Below, piece after piece: positions 11,833 through 24,752 of a stretch of DNA of 64,000 nucleotides. The stretch is from Amphiduros pacificus. Lineage: Eukaryota; Annelida; Polychaeta; Phyllodocida; Hesionidae. The number at the start of each line of letters is the position of its first letter. Positions within the stretch are counted from its first letter, which is position 1. The translations under genes were made by a program, and so were the position numbers. The notes below the pieces were generated by a model. The model worked only from the letters and a program-made list of their open reading frames with translations, was not told the DNA's origin and searched no databases. Location: positions 25,894,217-25,958,216 of the forward strand of contig OX439005.1 of the NCBI GenBank assembly GCA_949316495.1. Reading direction: 5' to 3'.

Positions 11833-14494
11833 GTAGCAAGGTGAGTGGAGATAAGCCGGGGATTGTACCATGACAACAGGTAGCCCGTCGCCCCCGGCGA
11901 TGGCATGTGACCTCACAACCTCTCCTCAATACATCATCTGCCAAGGTTCCGATTGTCACAATTAAACAAATGACCAGTTAGAAAATTATAGCTCCCAACT
12001 CAAATATTGTGACAATGCCAACTAGTGTTATATGTGTCCAAGAATTTTATTTACGCTTCATGTTTTTACAAAATAATCAATGTTCATTACATTATCAAAT
12101 AGATCTATGTTATTTCATCTCATAGGAAGAGACCGTTTACCCTCTCTGTGATTTTATACGTTTCTTCTGGAAGGTAGTCAAAACACTTATAAATGTTTTC
12201 CTGCAATTTTGATAGAGTTCACACTTTGATCTTTGCAATTCCAGCATAAAACATGCATCAATATTTCTGACATGTATTGACCATGTTCTCTATATTTGGC
12301 AAACAAATGCAAACAGCTCTATTGTCTGCCGATCTCAAACTTAACATCAATATAAACAGAAAAGTTCAAAATGCGAAACTAAATCACCCGTGGTGACACG
12401 AACTTCACAAAGTTTCATCCTAATCGCTCATCTGAATGGGCAAAGAAATCTGGCATTTGAAACAAGCAGAAAAAAAGAATCATTTCTCAAAGCCACAAAC
12501 ATGACAAATCATCATCAATTATACCACATAATGATCTCAACAATCTCAAAACATTGAAATCCGAACCTCACATTCATTTTTCTCATGAACAACTTCATAT
12601 AAAAAAATCTTATCTGTAAAAAATTTGATCTAGCCGAAAGGCAGACAAACAGTATGGTGATATGGGGTATTCCATATGGGAATCAAGGATCCTCTTATAC
12701 AGTACTCGAGGCGCCCCCCAGCTGCAGATACTGAATCAACACCTTCAGGAGAACATAAATGCTTTTTCACTTCAATTATTTGCATCACACCAGGCGGCAG
12801 TTTTATCTGCAGGAGAGATGTGTTGGCTTGAACTTTTCTCTTCACCTGTTTCAGTTTTTACTTTATTTTCGTTAGACCTCTGATCCCGTCTGAACTTTGC
12901 TCCCCTCGTAACTGTGGAGAAATTGCCTGTAAAACTATTCCCAAACCTTCACACCTATCTCCCATTATTTGCGAAACCTGAATCTTGAGAAAAACATCGG
13001 CAGATAGCTGTGATTGTGGGATCACAAAGCGTCGGGCCATTTGATCAAACATCAGAGGTTTCCACTGAATCATTAGCGTAACTGACTTAGGCTCGTGTCC
13101 AAGATTTCAACCCACAACGCATCTGTTAACAGTGCATTAGCAAAAAACTGCAATATAAATTACAACAGAAAAACAAAAGCAAAAATGTTTTTGACCTAGA
13201 ATATTGTTATGTTCTGAAAATACATAACTCATAATTTAAAAGTTGTTGAGAATGTTTTCACTAAAGGTTTCCATTTTAGGATATATCTGATAAAATCTCA
13301 AATGGATAAAAGTGAGAAAGCATTGAAAACGAGAGATATCTTTTATAAGTGTCTACTACTCCATCTACATTTTCTTCCGTTCTGAGAATCAGCCTAAAGT
13401 AACTAAAACAGGAAGATAAACACCATCATCTGACAATGACATGTCCGCCAACTTTGCCAAAAAATATTTTTTGTGATCTATTGTTATTTTACAAAGTGAT
13501 GAATTGTGCATGACAAAGCAAGCAGATCTGACCCATCAAATAATCATAACAACTCAGTTGTAATCCATCAAACTCCTGAATAACACATTTTATAGACTCA
13601 AATATTTCACAGAACAGTAAATATAAACTGTTAACAAAAAACTATAGACATGAACTCACAGAACAAAGATACTGACATCTTTTAATTTCTTAGCAGCAAA
13701 CTATATACAAATAATGGCAACACTTTCCAAGATTTATTGACAGAGTTTGGAGATGTTTACCAAGCATATTGTATATCTTTTTTATCTCAATAAAGTAATG
13801 CAACCAAAACTGCAATAACATACAAGGACTTATAAAGCCATGACATATCATGACGTCTATGCTCAACAAGCTCCCTCAATGACACTTCATTCCGTCAATT
13901 GTGACTGAGCCTGGCTTTTTTCAGGCTTAAGAAAGAATCTTAAGTCAATAAATCCAGACATAAGTACTTGTATGTTGACATGTATGATAAAAAGTGGATG
14001 TTTCCAAGTTAAGGCACAAAGTAAAGATGAACTTTGACTGCTGCCAACATGTTAATATTTGTCTTATCTATCTCTATTCTTTGACCAAAACATGTTCTCT
14101 TAGCCATGTTATGCTTACTTTAATTTTAGAGAATATGACTCAATTATTTTTGAAAATATTTTGATAAGAAATAACTGACATTCTTTGGCAGTTTTATAAT
14201 CATGCTTTTTCTTTCTGATAAAGCCAAGCTACTTGAAATGACTCATATGTGTGTAACACTTCAGGATTAAAAAATATATAACTCTTATCTCTTACAGAAT
14301 ATTGTCACTAACAACATTTTTTATTTGTTTTTTTTTGTATTTACCTATATTATCCTGAAGCTGATAACATTAAAATAATAGTGACAAATCAATTGTTTTC
14401 AGGCTTTCCTTGAAAACCATTAATGCAATCTCATCAAAATCATGACTTAGTGCATTCTTAATTCAATAGTGTTTGGTTATTAATTCACACTTAC
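11833..14494. other. CRIM1-like intron, no gene seen
   Basis: AT-rich. A GC-rich patch at about 11850-11960 carries a short cysteine-containing minus-strand frame, considered as an exon and rejected on splice phase. The stretch 12640-13080 is more balanced in composition and could be conserved non-coding DNA, but nothing in it is recognisable. Confidence 0.45.
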
Positions 14495-14690
14495 CCAGGT
14501 CGTGTCAAACAGCATCCCTCCTTTGTGTGCAGGGGTGGCAAGGGTAGACTGTCAGGAGGGCAGATGTCTACCCCCACCTCCCCACTCTCCCCTTCCTCCT
14601 CCACATCATCATCAAAAAGTATGAGCCCTGAGGCGGGGGCATCGTACCTTTCCTCCCCTCTATCACATGTCACATTCATACAATACACAT
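14495..14690 (-). CDS. CRIM1: CRIM1-like, third recognised coding exon (first half of 12-Cys module 2, with acidic insert)
   Basis: This 196-bp exon has an acceptor TCATTTCAG above 14690 and a strong donor GTAAGTG below 14495. It enters completing an aspartate codon (D) and encodes V-Y-C-M-N-V-T-C at the start and D-I-C-P-P-D-S-L-P ... E-G-C-C-L-T-R-P at the end. This parallels human CRIM1 VDCRTVEC, then TACPPDSY, then DGCCTLPTR. Between the second and third cysteines, human CRIM1 has about eight residues; here there are about thirty, including DDDVEEEGESGE. The exon ends in phase 2 and joins exactly to the exon at 678-802. The opposite-strand serine- and proline-rich frame over the same bases is a shadow. 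Confidence 0.88.
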
Positions 14691-16179
14691 CTGAAATGAC
14701 AAAGAATTTTTTTTTTAATTTCATGTTTTAATTGTTAAGGAACAATTTTGTATCTTTATGAACTCCTTCCAATTGTAAGATTGAAAAAAAGATTGATAAA
14801 AATGTTATCATGGGCATAATTTGACTTTGCCTGAAAGCGTCTGTCTGGTAATATTTTTCTGGGAGAGGAGTCGCTTGGGAGTTAAATGCTTTAAAATGTC
14901 AGAAAAACAAATGTTCCTCTCAATTTGATAGCAAGATAATCTGACCAAAATAACCACTGTGATCAATGTGGAGGCAAAAATGTAGCCACACCACGTACAA
15001 ATTTAGCCATCCTTGTAAATCAATGGCTGCAGTTTGAGAGAGAAAAAAGACAATGAAAAATATGTGCTGTCTGGGACCACATTTGCCAAGAGTCTCAACA
15101 CTGATGCTGCATTCTTGCTAATGTTTGGGTTGAACTCTCAAGTCAAGTCAGACACATGTCACATGAATCCAATAACCATTTTCCATTTAGTCTTAGTATT
15201 CAACCCAACCCATTAATATATATTTTAAATTTCCATTAAAATTATTTGAGAAAAAATCAGTTCTGTTCAATATGACTAACAGTGAGGGAATTGTAAAGAG
15301 GGATGGGGCACCAGTACATGAGCCAGTCATGCCAGATATTACAGCATACCAGAGAAAGATAGAGACAGGACTGCATCACATAGGAGGAAGAATGCACCAT
15401 CATGGACACTGAATTAGCTGAAAAAACCTCATTTGTTGTCTCATACTTGTAGTAGCAAGTTGACTGTTAGTTTAGGTTGCTTTCTTCAAACCATAAAATC
15501 TCATTTCTCTCTCTCTGAATTCTACTACATCTGGCCAATCTATTTTCATTATTTGCCCATAGTTGCCTCTGAACAATCTCTTCATACAAATCTTAAAATA
15601 CCTTTCATTTGAAAAATATTTTTTTCTAAATTCAGCTGAATCTGATACCGCCTACACATTGATACTGTGAATAGCATCTCAATATCCCCACCCAAGAAGC
15701 AAAACAACTCCTTACATTATCAGCATTGCATGTAAGATTCAAACCATTATCTCTAAAAATGCATATATTTTCAAGTTGAGGACAGAATTATGGTACCATC
15801 ATATCTCCTCTGTCATGTCCTGTCATCAACAAAGCAAAATTTGTCTACATTTTTTCACACATGCCATATGGGAGATTTAGAATAGTGAGAGGTATTTTTG
15901 TTGAGATTTGTGTCAAAACAAGAAAAACTTATTATCATATTAACTCATATATCAACTGTCACTCATAAGATTCATCCACACCTATTTGCTCCTTGAGAAC
16001 TACCTGCTTCTTAAATGTGACTTTGACAGAGATCAAGCCACCACAGTGAATGTTCTGAGGAACCCAATGTGCTGGCACTTACTGAAAGTTCCAAACCAAA
16101 AGCTTTTAGCACAAAAAGTCCTGTCTGATACTTTGGACCAGCTAATTCATCTGATATATAATGGGCAATATGGAGAAGA
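14691..16179. other. CRIM1-like intron, unique sequence
   Basis: AT-rich intronic sequence between the exon at 14495 and the G-rich minisatellite. No array, RNA gene or coding similarity seen. Confidence 0.5.
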
Positions 16180-17133
16180 TGATGAGGTGCTAGATGGGGA
16201 GATGGGAGGTATGGTAAATGGGGAGGTGTGGTAGATGGGGAGATGTGGTAGATGGGGAGTAATGGGAGATGGGAGGTATGGGAGATAGGGAGGTGTGATA
16301 GGTGGGGGGGTGTGGGAGATGGGGAGGTGTGATAGGTGGGGAGGTGTGGTAGATGGGGAGATGTGGTAGATGGGGAGTAATGGGAGATGGGAGGTATGGG
16401 AGATAGGGAGGTGTGATAGGTGGGGGGGTGTGGGAGATGGGGAGGTGTGATAGGTGGGGAGGTGTGGTAAATGGGAGGAATGGTAGGTGGGGAGGTGTGA
16501 TAGGTGGGGAGGTGTGGTAAATGGGAGGTATGGTAGGTGGGGAGGTGTGATAGGTGGGGAGGTGTGGTAGATGGGGAGGTGTGGTACAGGGGGGGTGTGG
16601 TACAGGGGGAGGTGTGGTAGGTGGGGAGGTATGGTAGGTGGGGAGATATGGTAGATGGGGAGGTGTGGTAGATGGGGAGGTGTGGTACGTGGGGAGGTAT
16701 GGTAGATGGGGAGGTATGGTAGGTGGGGAGGTGTGATAGATGGGAAGGTGTGGTAGGTGGGGAGGTGTGGTAGATGGGGAGGTGTGGTAGATGGGGAGGT
16801 GTGGTAGATGGGGAGGTGTGGTAGATGGGGAGGTGTGGTAGATGGGGAGGTGTGGTATGCGATGAGGTGTGATAGATGGGGAGGTGTGGTAGGTGGGGAG
16901 GTGTGGTAGATGGGGAGGTGTGGTAGATGGGGAGGTGTGGTAGATGGGGAGGTGTGGTATGCGATGAGGTGTGATAGATGGGGAGGTGTGGTAGGTGGGG
17001 AGGTGTGGTAGATGGGGAGGTGTGGTATGCGATGAGGTGTGATAGATGGGGAGGTGTGGTAGGTGGGGAGGTGTGGTAGATGGGGAGGTGTGGTAGATGG
17101 GGAGGTGTGGTAGGTGGGGAGGTGTTGGAGGCT
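16180..17133. repeat. 17-bp G-rich minisatellite, about 55 units
   Basis: The unit is TGGGGAGGTGTGGTAGA and variants. Three units make 51 bp, so the minus strand stays open for 335 codons as a HLPxYHTSPxTTPP-type protein repeat; this is an artefact of the array, although it lies on the strand of the CRIM1-like gene. Longer blocks are duplicated: roughly 16231-16345 recurs at 16350-16465, and a block starting GTATGCGATGAGGTGTGATA occurs at about 16857, 16958 and 17027. Runs of three to seven G at 4-8 bp spacing give strong G-quadruplex potential on the plus strand. Confidence 0.95.
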
Positions 17134-17428
17134 GGTATAATTTATCAGTAGCATGATAGTAACTATGTATCTAATGATATTTTATGAAGAGCAATTGTAG
17201 GTTTGTTATCCATGAAGGCAGCATGTAATCATATGTATAATGGAGAGTGATAGCTGGTAACTGTATGTAGGGCTGTCACTCATATAATATTTGCATTCAA
17301 AAAAACATTGGCTGATCATCAGGAAATTGTCTTGAGTACATGTCACATTTAGACCACACCATCTTTTGGCATAGAAAAGTTTATACGAATAGTATAAATG
17401 AATTGTAATGTGCATAGATAAGTGTTAT

Positions 17429-17607
17429 CCCCATAATACAGGATTGCCCCATAATACAGGATAGCCCCATAATACAGGATTGCCCCATAATACAGGATAG
17501 CCCCATAATACAGGATAGCCCCATAATACAGGATAGCCCCATAATACAGGATAGCCCCATAATACAGGATAGCCCCATAATACAGGATAGCCCCAAAATA
17601 CAGGATA
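17429..17607. repeat. 18-bp minisatellite, about 10 units
   Basis: The unit is CCCCATAATACAGGATAG, nearly identical throughout. As 18 is divisible by three, the minus strand reads (MGLSCI)n; not a gene. Confidence 0.95.
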
Positions 17608-19834
17608 CTATGTAACTATGTGTATAATATAAGACAATGCAGAGAGGTTGGTATGGGATACATGAAGACACTATGTAACTATGTGTGTGTAGTGCTAAGA
17701 AGTTATATGTTGTCTATGTTACAAGATCTCTCAGGTCCCAGGTCACAGACATTCGATCTCACCAGGAAACTGCAAGTGCTACCAACAAAATAACAATACG
17801 TAACCAAGGGAACACAGGCCACACAGAACCAATATCTTATTGTTCTGGAAACAAAATAATATATAACAAAATGATATGTTTGTTAGACTAATGGAACATG
17901 TGAAACACAATACTCAAAATAAACTTACAATACATAACATATTAATACTACATAAATCTCTGATAACACAATAAGGAAACTTGCTATGATATCTCACGAA
18001 CACAATAAAATGTACATCATTATATAAACAATTTAGGATGCTTGTTTGTGAAACATTAAGAGCATATCATGCTGGATGGAGCTCCCTATCTGACAACAAG
18101 AGGCCTGCCAATTGCTTCTCCCAGGAAAAAACCACCAACCACTGCGAAGTATAGCACCGACTGCTAATATCCACAAACAGGGGAAAAATGTAAGCTTGCT
18201 CTGAGCCTAGGAGATGAAAAGGCTACTATTAAACAGGAAATCAAATAGATAGATATGTGGCTTAGGGACCAATCACAGCAGTCGAGAAAATGGTGTTAGA
18301 CAATAGCAATCATTTCAACCAATCCGAGAGCAGCTAACAGATAATTACAAGAAGTGCCCATCATAACAACATCGCACAGATGTCTTTTTCTGAATGAATG
18401 AGAGACAAATAATTATACAACTGAGAAAAAAATGTTAACTGGCAACAGGGTCATTTAGCAGCTACGGATTTGTCTAGTATATCACAATATTGACGTAAGG
18501 GAAGGGATATAAAGTCATTTTGAAGCGGCCATAACCAGTCGACGCCACAATGGTTTGAACTTTTACCAGGCTTGGTGAGCAAAAGTGATGTTAAAGACTT
18601 CATACATTCCATCTATATAATCTCTGATCAAAATAAGACAGACCAGAGCTTTTAAACTTTTGACCATCTAGACTGAGAGACAAAGAAAGCACCGTTGTAC
18701 AAAAAGGAAAGACACAAGATGTGGATGGTCAAAGCTTTGGTGTTATTGTACTCAGTCCACTTCACCACTGACGGACCCTTCCCCTAATATTTATCCCATT
18801 CATGCAACTTCACACAAACAAACAAGCAACATAACCATACTCCCCAATTCAAATGTCAATAAATGCAAAAATGCCCTCTATTGTTTGAAAACAGGTTGTA
18901 AAGACCACAAATGCCCTCTAGTGTATTTAAGAAAGAGCAAGTAGGACCAAAAATGTCATCTAGTTTAACAGATGGACAATATATGTTAATATGTGATACT
19001 TGAGGAATTATCTAAAGAAAGAATTAAAATGGATTGGATTAATTTCCAAAAACTATTATGCTGATGAACCTATGAACTCCATGTAATAGTCAGTGGCTGA
19101 AAGCTTTAAATTCGTTAACTCCAACCACCATTGTCAATCTATCAAAAACTGCCATTCAAAAAAATTAAAAAAGAAATGAAGGGGAAGATTGTGGATTTTA
19201 CTGCTTTTCTGATCCATAATTGAGAATGTTCTGTGCGTAGTGTGGATAGAGTGCTGGGATGGACTCTTGGCAAGAGAAAGGGGCTGAAACAAATCAGGGT
19301 AAAACACCCATCCCAAAGGATGCAGAGGATGAGGGTTGTTTATTGTGACCAGTGATATAACCCCACACTTTGCTCTACCCCTATCAACATCACCTCCGGG
19401 TTACAATGCAGGGGTGACTTAACATAGTCCACCTGGCTACATGTGTTTTCTACCAGGCTCAGACGGATGAACCAGACAAAGAGGCTAGCATCAATTCCAC
19501 CAGCTATTTTCAGCCCCTACTCCATTCACAAGTTTGATGACTTGAGGGAGAAATCAATTAGGACAGGATCTAAGGAAAATCTCTGTGTACTCCTCTTCAA
19601 ACTACTGGATTCTGGAAAGGGTACTGGAGGCATCATAAAGCAGCCACATATATATTTGATAAAATATTGCTGGATGACATATAAAAAAGAAAACTAATCC
19701 ATAAGCCTAAAGCTCTGGACTTTCTGTTATTTTTTTTTCTTCACAAATCTGTATTTTTTTCAAACTTTCATAACAATATTTTCAGTACAGATTTCATCTT
19801 TAAACTGGAAGTTTTCATTTCCTTCAATATTTGG
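17608..19834. other. CRIM1-like intron with one dispersed repeat
   Basis: Unique AT-rich sequence apart from the dispersed repeat at 18261-18480. Around 18890-18970, three loosely similar phrases containing ATGCCCTCTA or ATGTCATCTA occur about 45 bp apart, a faint degenerate repeat. No exon found. Confidence 0.5.
18261..18480. repeat. Dispersed repeat, copy A
   Basis: This segment begins CTTAGGGACCAATCACAG and ends GCTACGGATTTGTCTAGTAT. It aligns over its whole length with 56511-56775 in the same orientation, with roughly three quarters of bases matching by eye. Especially similar are AGCTAACAGAT, AAAAAATGTTAACTG and CAACAGGGTCATTT. It has no coding capacity and I saw no terminal inverted repeat. 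It is probably a short non-autonomous transposon or SINE family; the class is unknown. Confidence 0.8.
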
Positions 19835-21345
19835 ACCTCTCATTCTCTACTTGAACATAAATATTTCTCTATCTAAATCTCTATTTCTCTTTGTGAACTT
19901 CTATCTGAACCTCTACTTCTCTATCTGTACCTCTACCTCTCAACCTGAACCTCTACCTCTCTGCCTGAACCTCTACCTCTCTACCTGAACCTCTACTTCT
20001 CTATCTGTACCTCTACTTCTCTATCTGAACCTCTACCTCTCGACCTGAACCTCTACCTCTCTACCTGAACCTCTACTTCTCTACCTGAACCTCTACCTCT
20101 ATACCTGAACCTCTACCTCTCTACCTGAACCTCTACTTCTCTATCTGTACCTTTACCTCTCTACCTGAACCTCTACTTCGCTATCTGTACCTCTACCTCT
20201 CAACCTGAACCTCTACCTCTCTGCCTGAACCTCTACCTCTCTACCTGAACCTCTACCTCTCTACCTGAACCTCTACTTCTCTACCTGAACCTCTACCTCT
20301 ATACCTGAACCTCTACCTCTCTACCTGAACCTCTACTTCTCTATCTGTACCTTTACCTCTCTACCTGAACCTCTACTTCGCTATCTGTACCTCTACCTCT
20401 CAACCTGAACCTCTACCTCTCTGCCTGAACCTCTACCTCTCTACCTGAACCTCTACTTCTCTATCTGTACCTCTACTTCTCTATCTGAACCTCTACTTCT
20501 CTATCTGAACCTCTACTTCTATATATGTACCTCTACTTCTCTACCTGAACCTCTACCTTTATACCTGAACCTCTACCTCTCGACCTGAACCTCTACCTCT
20601 CTACCTGAACCTCTACTTCTCTATCTGTACCTCTACTTCTCTATCTGAACCTCTACTTCTCTATCTGTACCTCTACTTCTCTACCTGAACCTCTACCTTT
20701 ATACCTGAACCTCTACTTCTCTACCTGAACCTCTACCTCTATACCTGAACCTCTACCTCTCTACCTGAACCTCTACTTCTCTATCTGTACCTCTACTTCT
20801 CTACCTGAACCTCTACCTCTATACCTGAACCTTTACCTCTCTACCTGAACCTCTACTTCTCTATCTGTACCTCTACTTATCCACTTCTCTGCCTGAACCT
20901 CTACCTCTATACCTGAATCTCTACCTCTATACCTGAACCTCTACTTCTCTGCCTGAACCTATACCTCTCTAACTGTACCTCTACTTCTCTATCTGAACCT
21001 CTACCTCACGACCTGAACCTCTACCTCTCTACCTGAACCTTTACTTCTCTATCTGAACCTCTACCTCTCTGCCTGAACCTCTACCTCTCTGTCTGAACCT
21101 CTACTTCTCTGCCTGAACCTCTACTTCTCTGCCTGAACCTCTACTTCTCTGCCTGAACCTCTACCTCTATACCTGAACCTCTACCTCACGACCTGAACCT
21201 CTACCTCTCTACCTGAACCTTTATTTCTCTATCTGAACCTCTACCTCTCGACCTGAACCTCTACTTCTCTATCTGAACCTCTACTTCTCTATCTGTACCT
21301 CTACTTCTCTACCTGAACCTCTATTTGTCTATCTGAAGCTCTGTT
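19835..21345. repeat. 20-bp pyrimidine-rich minisatellite, about 73 units
   Basis: The unit is CTCTACCTCTCTACCTGAAC with frequent C/T variants (ACTTCT, ATCTG, CTGTAC). Variant units recur in the same order over longer blocks (compare 20101-20240 with 20281-20420), showing higher-order duplication. Strand bias is strong: pyrimidines on the plus strand, purines on the transcribed CRIM1-like sense strand. Both edges are degenerate. Confidence 0.95.
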
Positions 21346-24300
21346 TGGATTCCTCCTCCTCCAATATTTATGGACCAAGCACTTCTATTTGATCCTCTTC
21401 TCTAATTGGGCCTCTTTTCTAATTGATCCTCTCTTTCTGTAATGATTGAGCTCTCCGGGAGTCTCTTTAAATATTTTTCCTTGTATCAAAACCCATCTTT
21501 AAACTCGAACCTTTCCTTTTTCTTTTGGGACTGACCATGTCCAGATCTATTTCACTTCTTCGTAATTTTCTATTCTTTAGGTACTTTTGTTGCTCTCACT
21601 ATTTGAGCATTGTCATCCTACCCTCAGTCCTTGCATATACATCATTGTTTATGTTGCCATTTGCTTCCAACTGGACTTTCCCTGTACTTGACAAGCATTC
21701 CACTAGCAAGTGTTGTGCACCCGAATGACACATGTTAGGGCCAATATTTCACTAAGTGCCAACATATGAAGACATAGCATGGTACATTATAGGACCTGGC
21801 CTACCGCCTGGATCTCATTACACCATCTCACCCTGCCTCCCATATAAAAACCCTGCCTCTGCCCTCCCTCTGTAATCATGATGTAAGTCTGTGTCACCAA
21901 ACACTCTGGCCAGGCAGGGGCCACTTAAACACTTGTTTATGTCCCACAAGAACACTGAACAAATAGTCCTTTTTTATAATTAATTTCTGTATAAACCTTT
22001 ATTATGGTAATTAACTACTAATGCTTGATATCAAATTCTATGGTTTATCAGGCTTTTAGATTTTTTTGTTCAATCCAGCACCAGAAAAGTAACCAGTTCA
22101 GATATAAAGAAAGAGTTCTCTTGGCCTTCAGTGGCATTAAATCTGCAGAGTTCGGTTCACTTGCCAGCTTATTTATATGCTTGTTTGGATCTGTGATTTC
22201 CTGCATGTTTTCTTGGTGTTGACATTATAGTGTTGTCAAGGAGCCCTCACTGGTTGCTATGGCAGCACTTAATCTGACAATAATGACCCCTCCCAGAGGT
22301 CTTTTCTGCTATTCATTACTGTCTAACTCACAAATTAGGTCTTTCATCATCATCATCATTTTTATGTCTCAATTGAATGTATCTGGTAGGTTTTCCTTGT
22401 AGCCACGTGTCTCCTGTCTTGTTTTTCATGTTGTACATGAGTCTGTGTTATGTTTTTCTGATTATACTCTGACAAAAACCCTGAGTTGAGCATATAAGTT
22501 AAATTAACATTCAACTTATTTCAAATAATTGTTTTTGGGATCTCTTTGGTGCAAAAATCTCTCCCTCACAAATCTTTCTAAACAGATTTCAGTTCATAAG
22601 AAGATTGTTTACATCTTGGCACTTTGGATAAAGAAAATTCAAATTCTGTCAAATCTGTTTTTTTTGTCATTAACATTGATATAGGTGTAGATCTAAAAAT
22701 TTGATTAGGTTTATTATAAAAAGGGAATCACATATTGAATGGTACTTAAATGCTTTTAATTTTACTTTTTGTAAAAGTAATTTAAAACTTATTTTTTTGC
22801 CTATTAAACTTCCATTATTCTTTTTACTAGGCCATTAACAATTGTCACTGGGATATAACACCCCACCTGAAGTTATAAAGCCTCATTTAATAGAGTGACT
22901 TGTGAAAAAGTAAAGCATTTGTGCACCCTTATTTCTTTAAAATGGGAATATGTGAAGCACATTTCTTTCATCACTTGATACCTCTGGTGACCAACAATAT
23001 AATGTAATTACATTACACCTCTCCAATCAAATCAGACTGTTAATAGCATATAAGTCAATCGCCTTTGGCAATATTCTCGCCTATTATCAAATTATTTACA
23101 TTCCATGAAAGCGGTGCGTCACCATAATTGACAAATCTGTCATCAGAAATAAATACCCCCATAAAGTATATCTTTTGAGAGGTTTACCCATTTTTAAAAA
23201 AAGCTATGCTGGTACAAAAATGACGAATTAGTTACCTTTTTGTCCAGATAAACACTCAAGTGCTTTCAGTGCAGTTTTAACTGAAAAGCAATCTGTTTTG
23301 TATGCTGCAATTTGGGAATTGGATTACTAGCCCTGGCAGAAACCCCTTGAGCAAATTAGATGCCTTGATGTGAAATAATTGAGATACCATCCTCATGAAA
23401 ACTTTCTTTGTTGACCAATATTTGACCAATTATGTTATCTTATATGAAGAGATTTATTTCTAACAACTTCAAGATAATTAATGATATAATAGTTGGTTGT
23501 TTTAGTTTGATCAGGGTCTGGTTACTTGTTCTATTTCAATATTTATATTGATCGCTGAGAGACCAGAGTGAAGCTAGGGGACCAGTGGAGAGAGCAGAAC
23601 AGAAGCCTGGGGACCAGTTAACCCTTGAGCAACAAAAACCCTTCAAGCCATCATTACCAACTGCGCAATAATCCTCACACTTTGCCTCCTCAAATAATAA
23701 CTTCATAAACATGTGTTCAAAAGAAATGGTAATTGATATTAATAAGTTCACAGAGAAGAAAACAATGTTTTTATGTCATGTGATATATTGACTGATGTCT
23801 GCCGCTTTCTTCTCTGTGTGAAATGGTAAATATGTTGCCTCCACAATGGAGAAATGTGGAAAAAATCTAGAAAAGTAATTGATATGACTCAGTGCTCAAT
23901 GATGTCAATTCATAAGTCCTGGATAATGTTTCCTCGACAGGAGAACCAGCAATATCTGTGCTCTCCGTATAGACCACTCCAAACATTTCTGACCGAATTC
24001 CACACAATCCACAATTAACTTTCTATTTTATCTGCACAATGCGGAAGTTACTAAAAACTGTTCAAATTACAGCAAGTAAACAACCGCGCCTTTGCAAATA
24101 ATGTTATTACAAAAGTTTCTTCCACCACTTAGCCAAACCTACCAACCACAAAAGACAAACATTTCTTAGACATAAATTCGCCCACTCACTCAATACTGTG
24201 TGTTTCTTTTTTGCCTTTTTCATGACAATTAAGACTTGAGCCTGAGATAAAAGGCGCAATATAGATTTCTCTGATAACGTCAAACAATTTGTTTATCTCA

Positions 24301-24509
24301 GATATTTTCTGTAATCAGAACATGTTTTGAGCATCAAATTTCTAATTTATTTGCAGTTTGTCTGATAACAATATCTTCATAACATTGCAAGCACAGTGAA
24401 TTATAAACAACTTGTCGAGAGGAATTATCTGAGATGATTTACAGCAAGATGTTTCACTTTGTTTTAAATGGAATAAGATGATATAAGAAGGCTTAAGAAA
24501 TAGGCTCAC
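21346..24509. other. CRIM1-like intron, no gene seen
   Basis: AT-rich. I saw no exon on either strand and no array. A short CAT run lies at about 22347-22360. An X-box-like GTTGCTATGGCAGC near 22253 is a weaker match than the sites at 3311 and 43172. Confidence 0.5.
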
Positions 24510-24752
24510 CTTTATCAACACATTCAAAAATATCACAGCATGACCTTGGCAGACCAGTGCCCTTGACCTGGGTGACCTTGATCTGACCTTGGGCACAGTT
24601 AAGGTCCAGTTGAGTACATGGTTGGCAGGTACAGACTGGAGGTTGGGAGCAGCACTCTCTAGGGTTGGGGGTCGGAACCAATGCCACAGAGTCGTTGGGG
24701 CAGTGGGTCTCATATGTTGCACACTTTGACTGGTCACATGTTGGCAGCGGAC
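24510..24752 (-). CDS. CRIM1: CRIM1-like, second recognised coding exon (12-Cys module 1)
   Basis: This 243-bp exon has an acceptor TTTTCACAG above 24752 and a donor GTGAGC below 24510; both borders are phase 1. It encodes P-L-P-T-C-D-Q-S-K-C, then H-C-P-N-D-S-V, E-C-C-S-Q-P-P-V-C-T-C, and S-C-C-D-I-F-E-C-V-D-K near the end. Human CRIM1 has the same order: PDCSKARC, RCPEDSVL, ECCPLPSRCVC and ECCDLYEC. All twelve cysteines align. In human CRIM1 this is the extracellular cysteine-rich stretch just after the IGFBP domain region, without a formal Pfam domain. The 157-codon frame in another register over the same bases is a shadow. I see no stop or frame change. Confidence 0.92.

Noticed and set aside
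11850-11960. Extra CRIM1-like exon with C-E-V-T-C ... T-C-C-H on the minus strand
   Set aside because: Possible borders are phase 1-1, but it lies in a phase-2 intron, and the flanking exons already join colinearly with vertebrate CRIM1.
14525-14731. Plus-strand serine/proline-rich 68-codon frame
   Set aside because: Antisense shadow of the CRIM1-like exon at 14495-14690.
16147-17154. 335-codon minus-strand frame rich in H, P, T, S and Y as a secreted repeat protein
   Set aside because: Entirely generated by the 17-bp unit (three units = 51 bp). No signal peptide, no non-repeat domain, and no splice link to the CRIM1-like exons.
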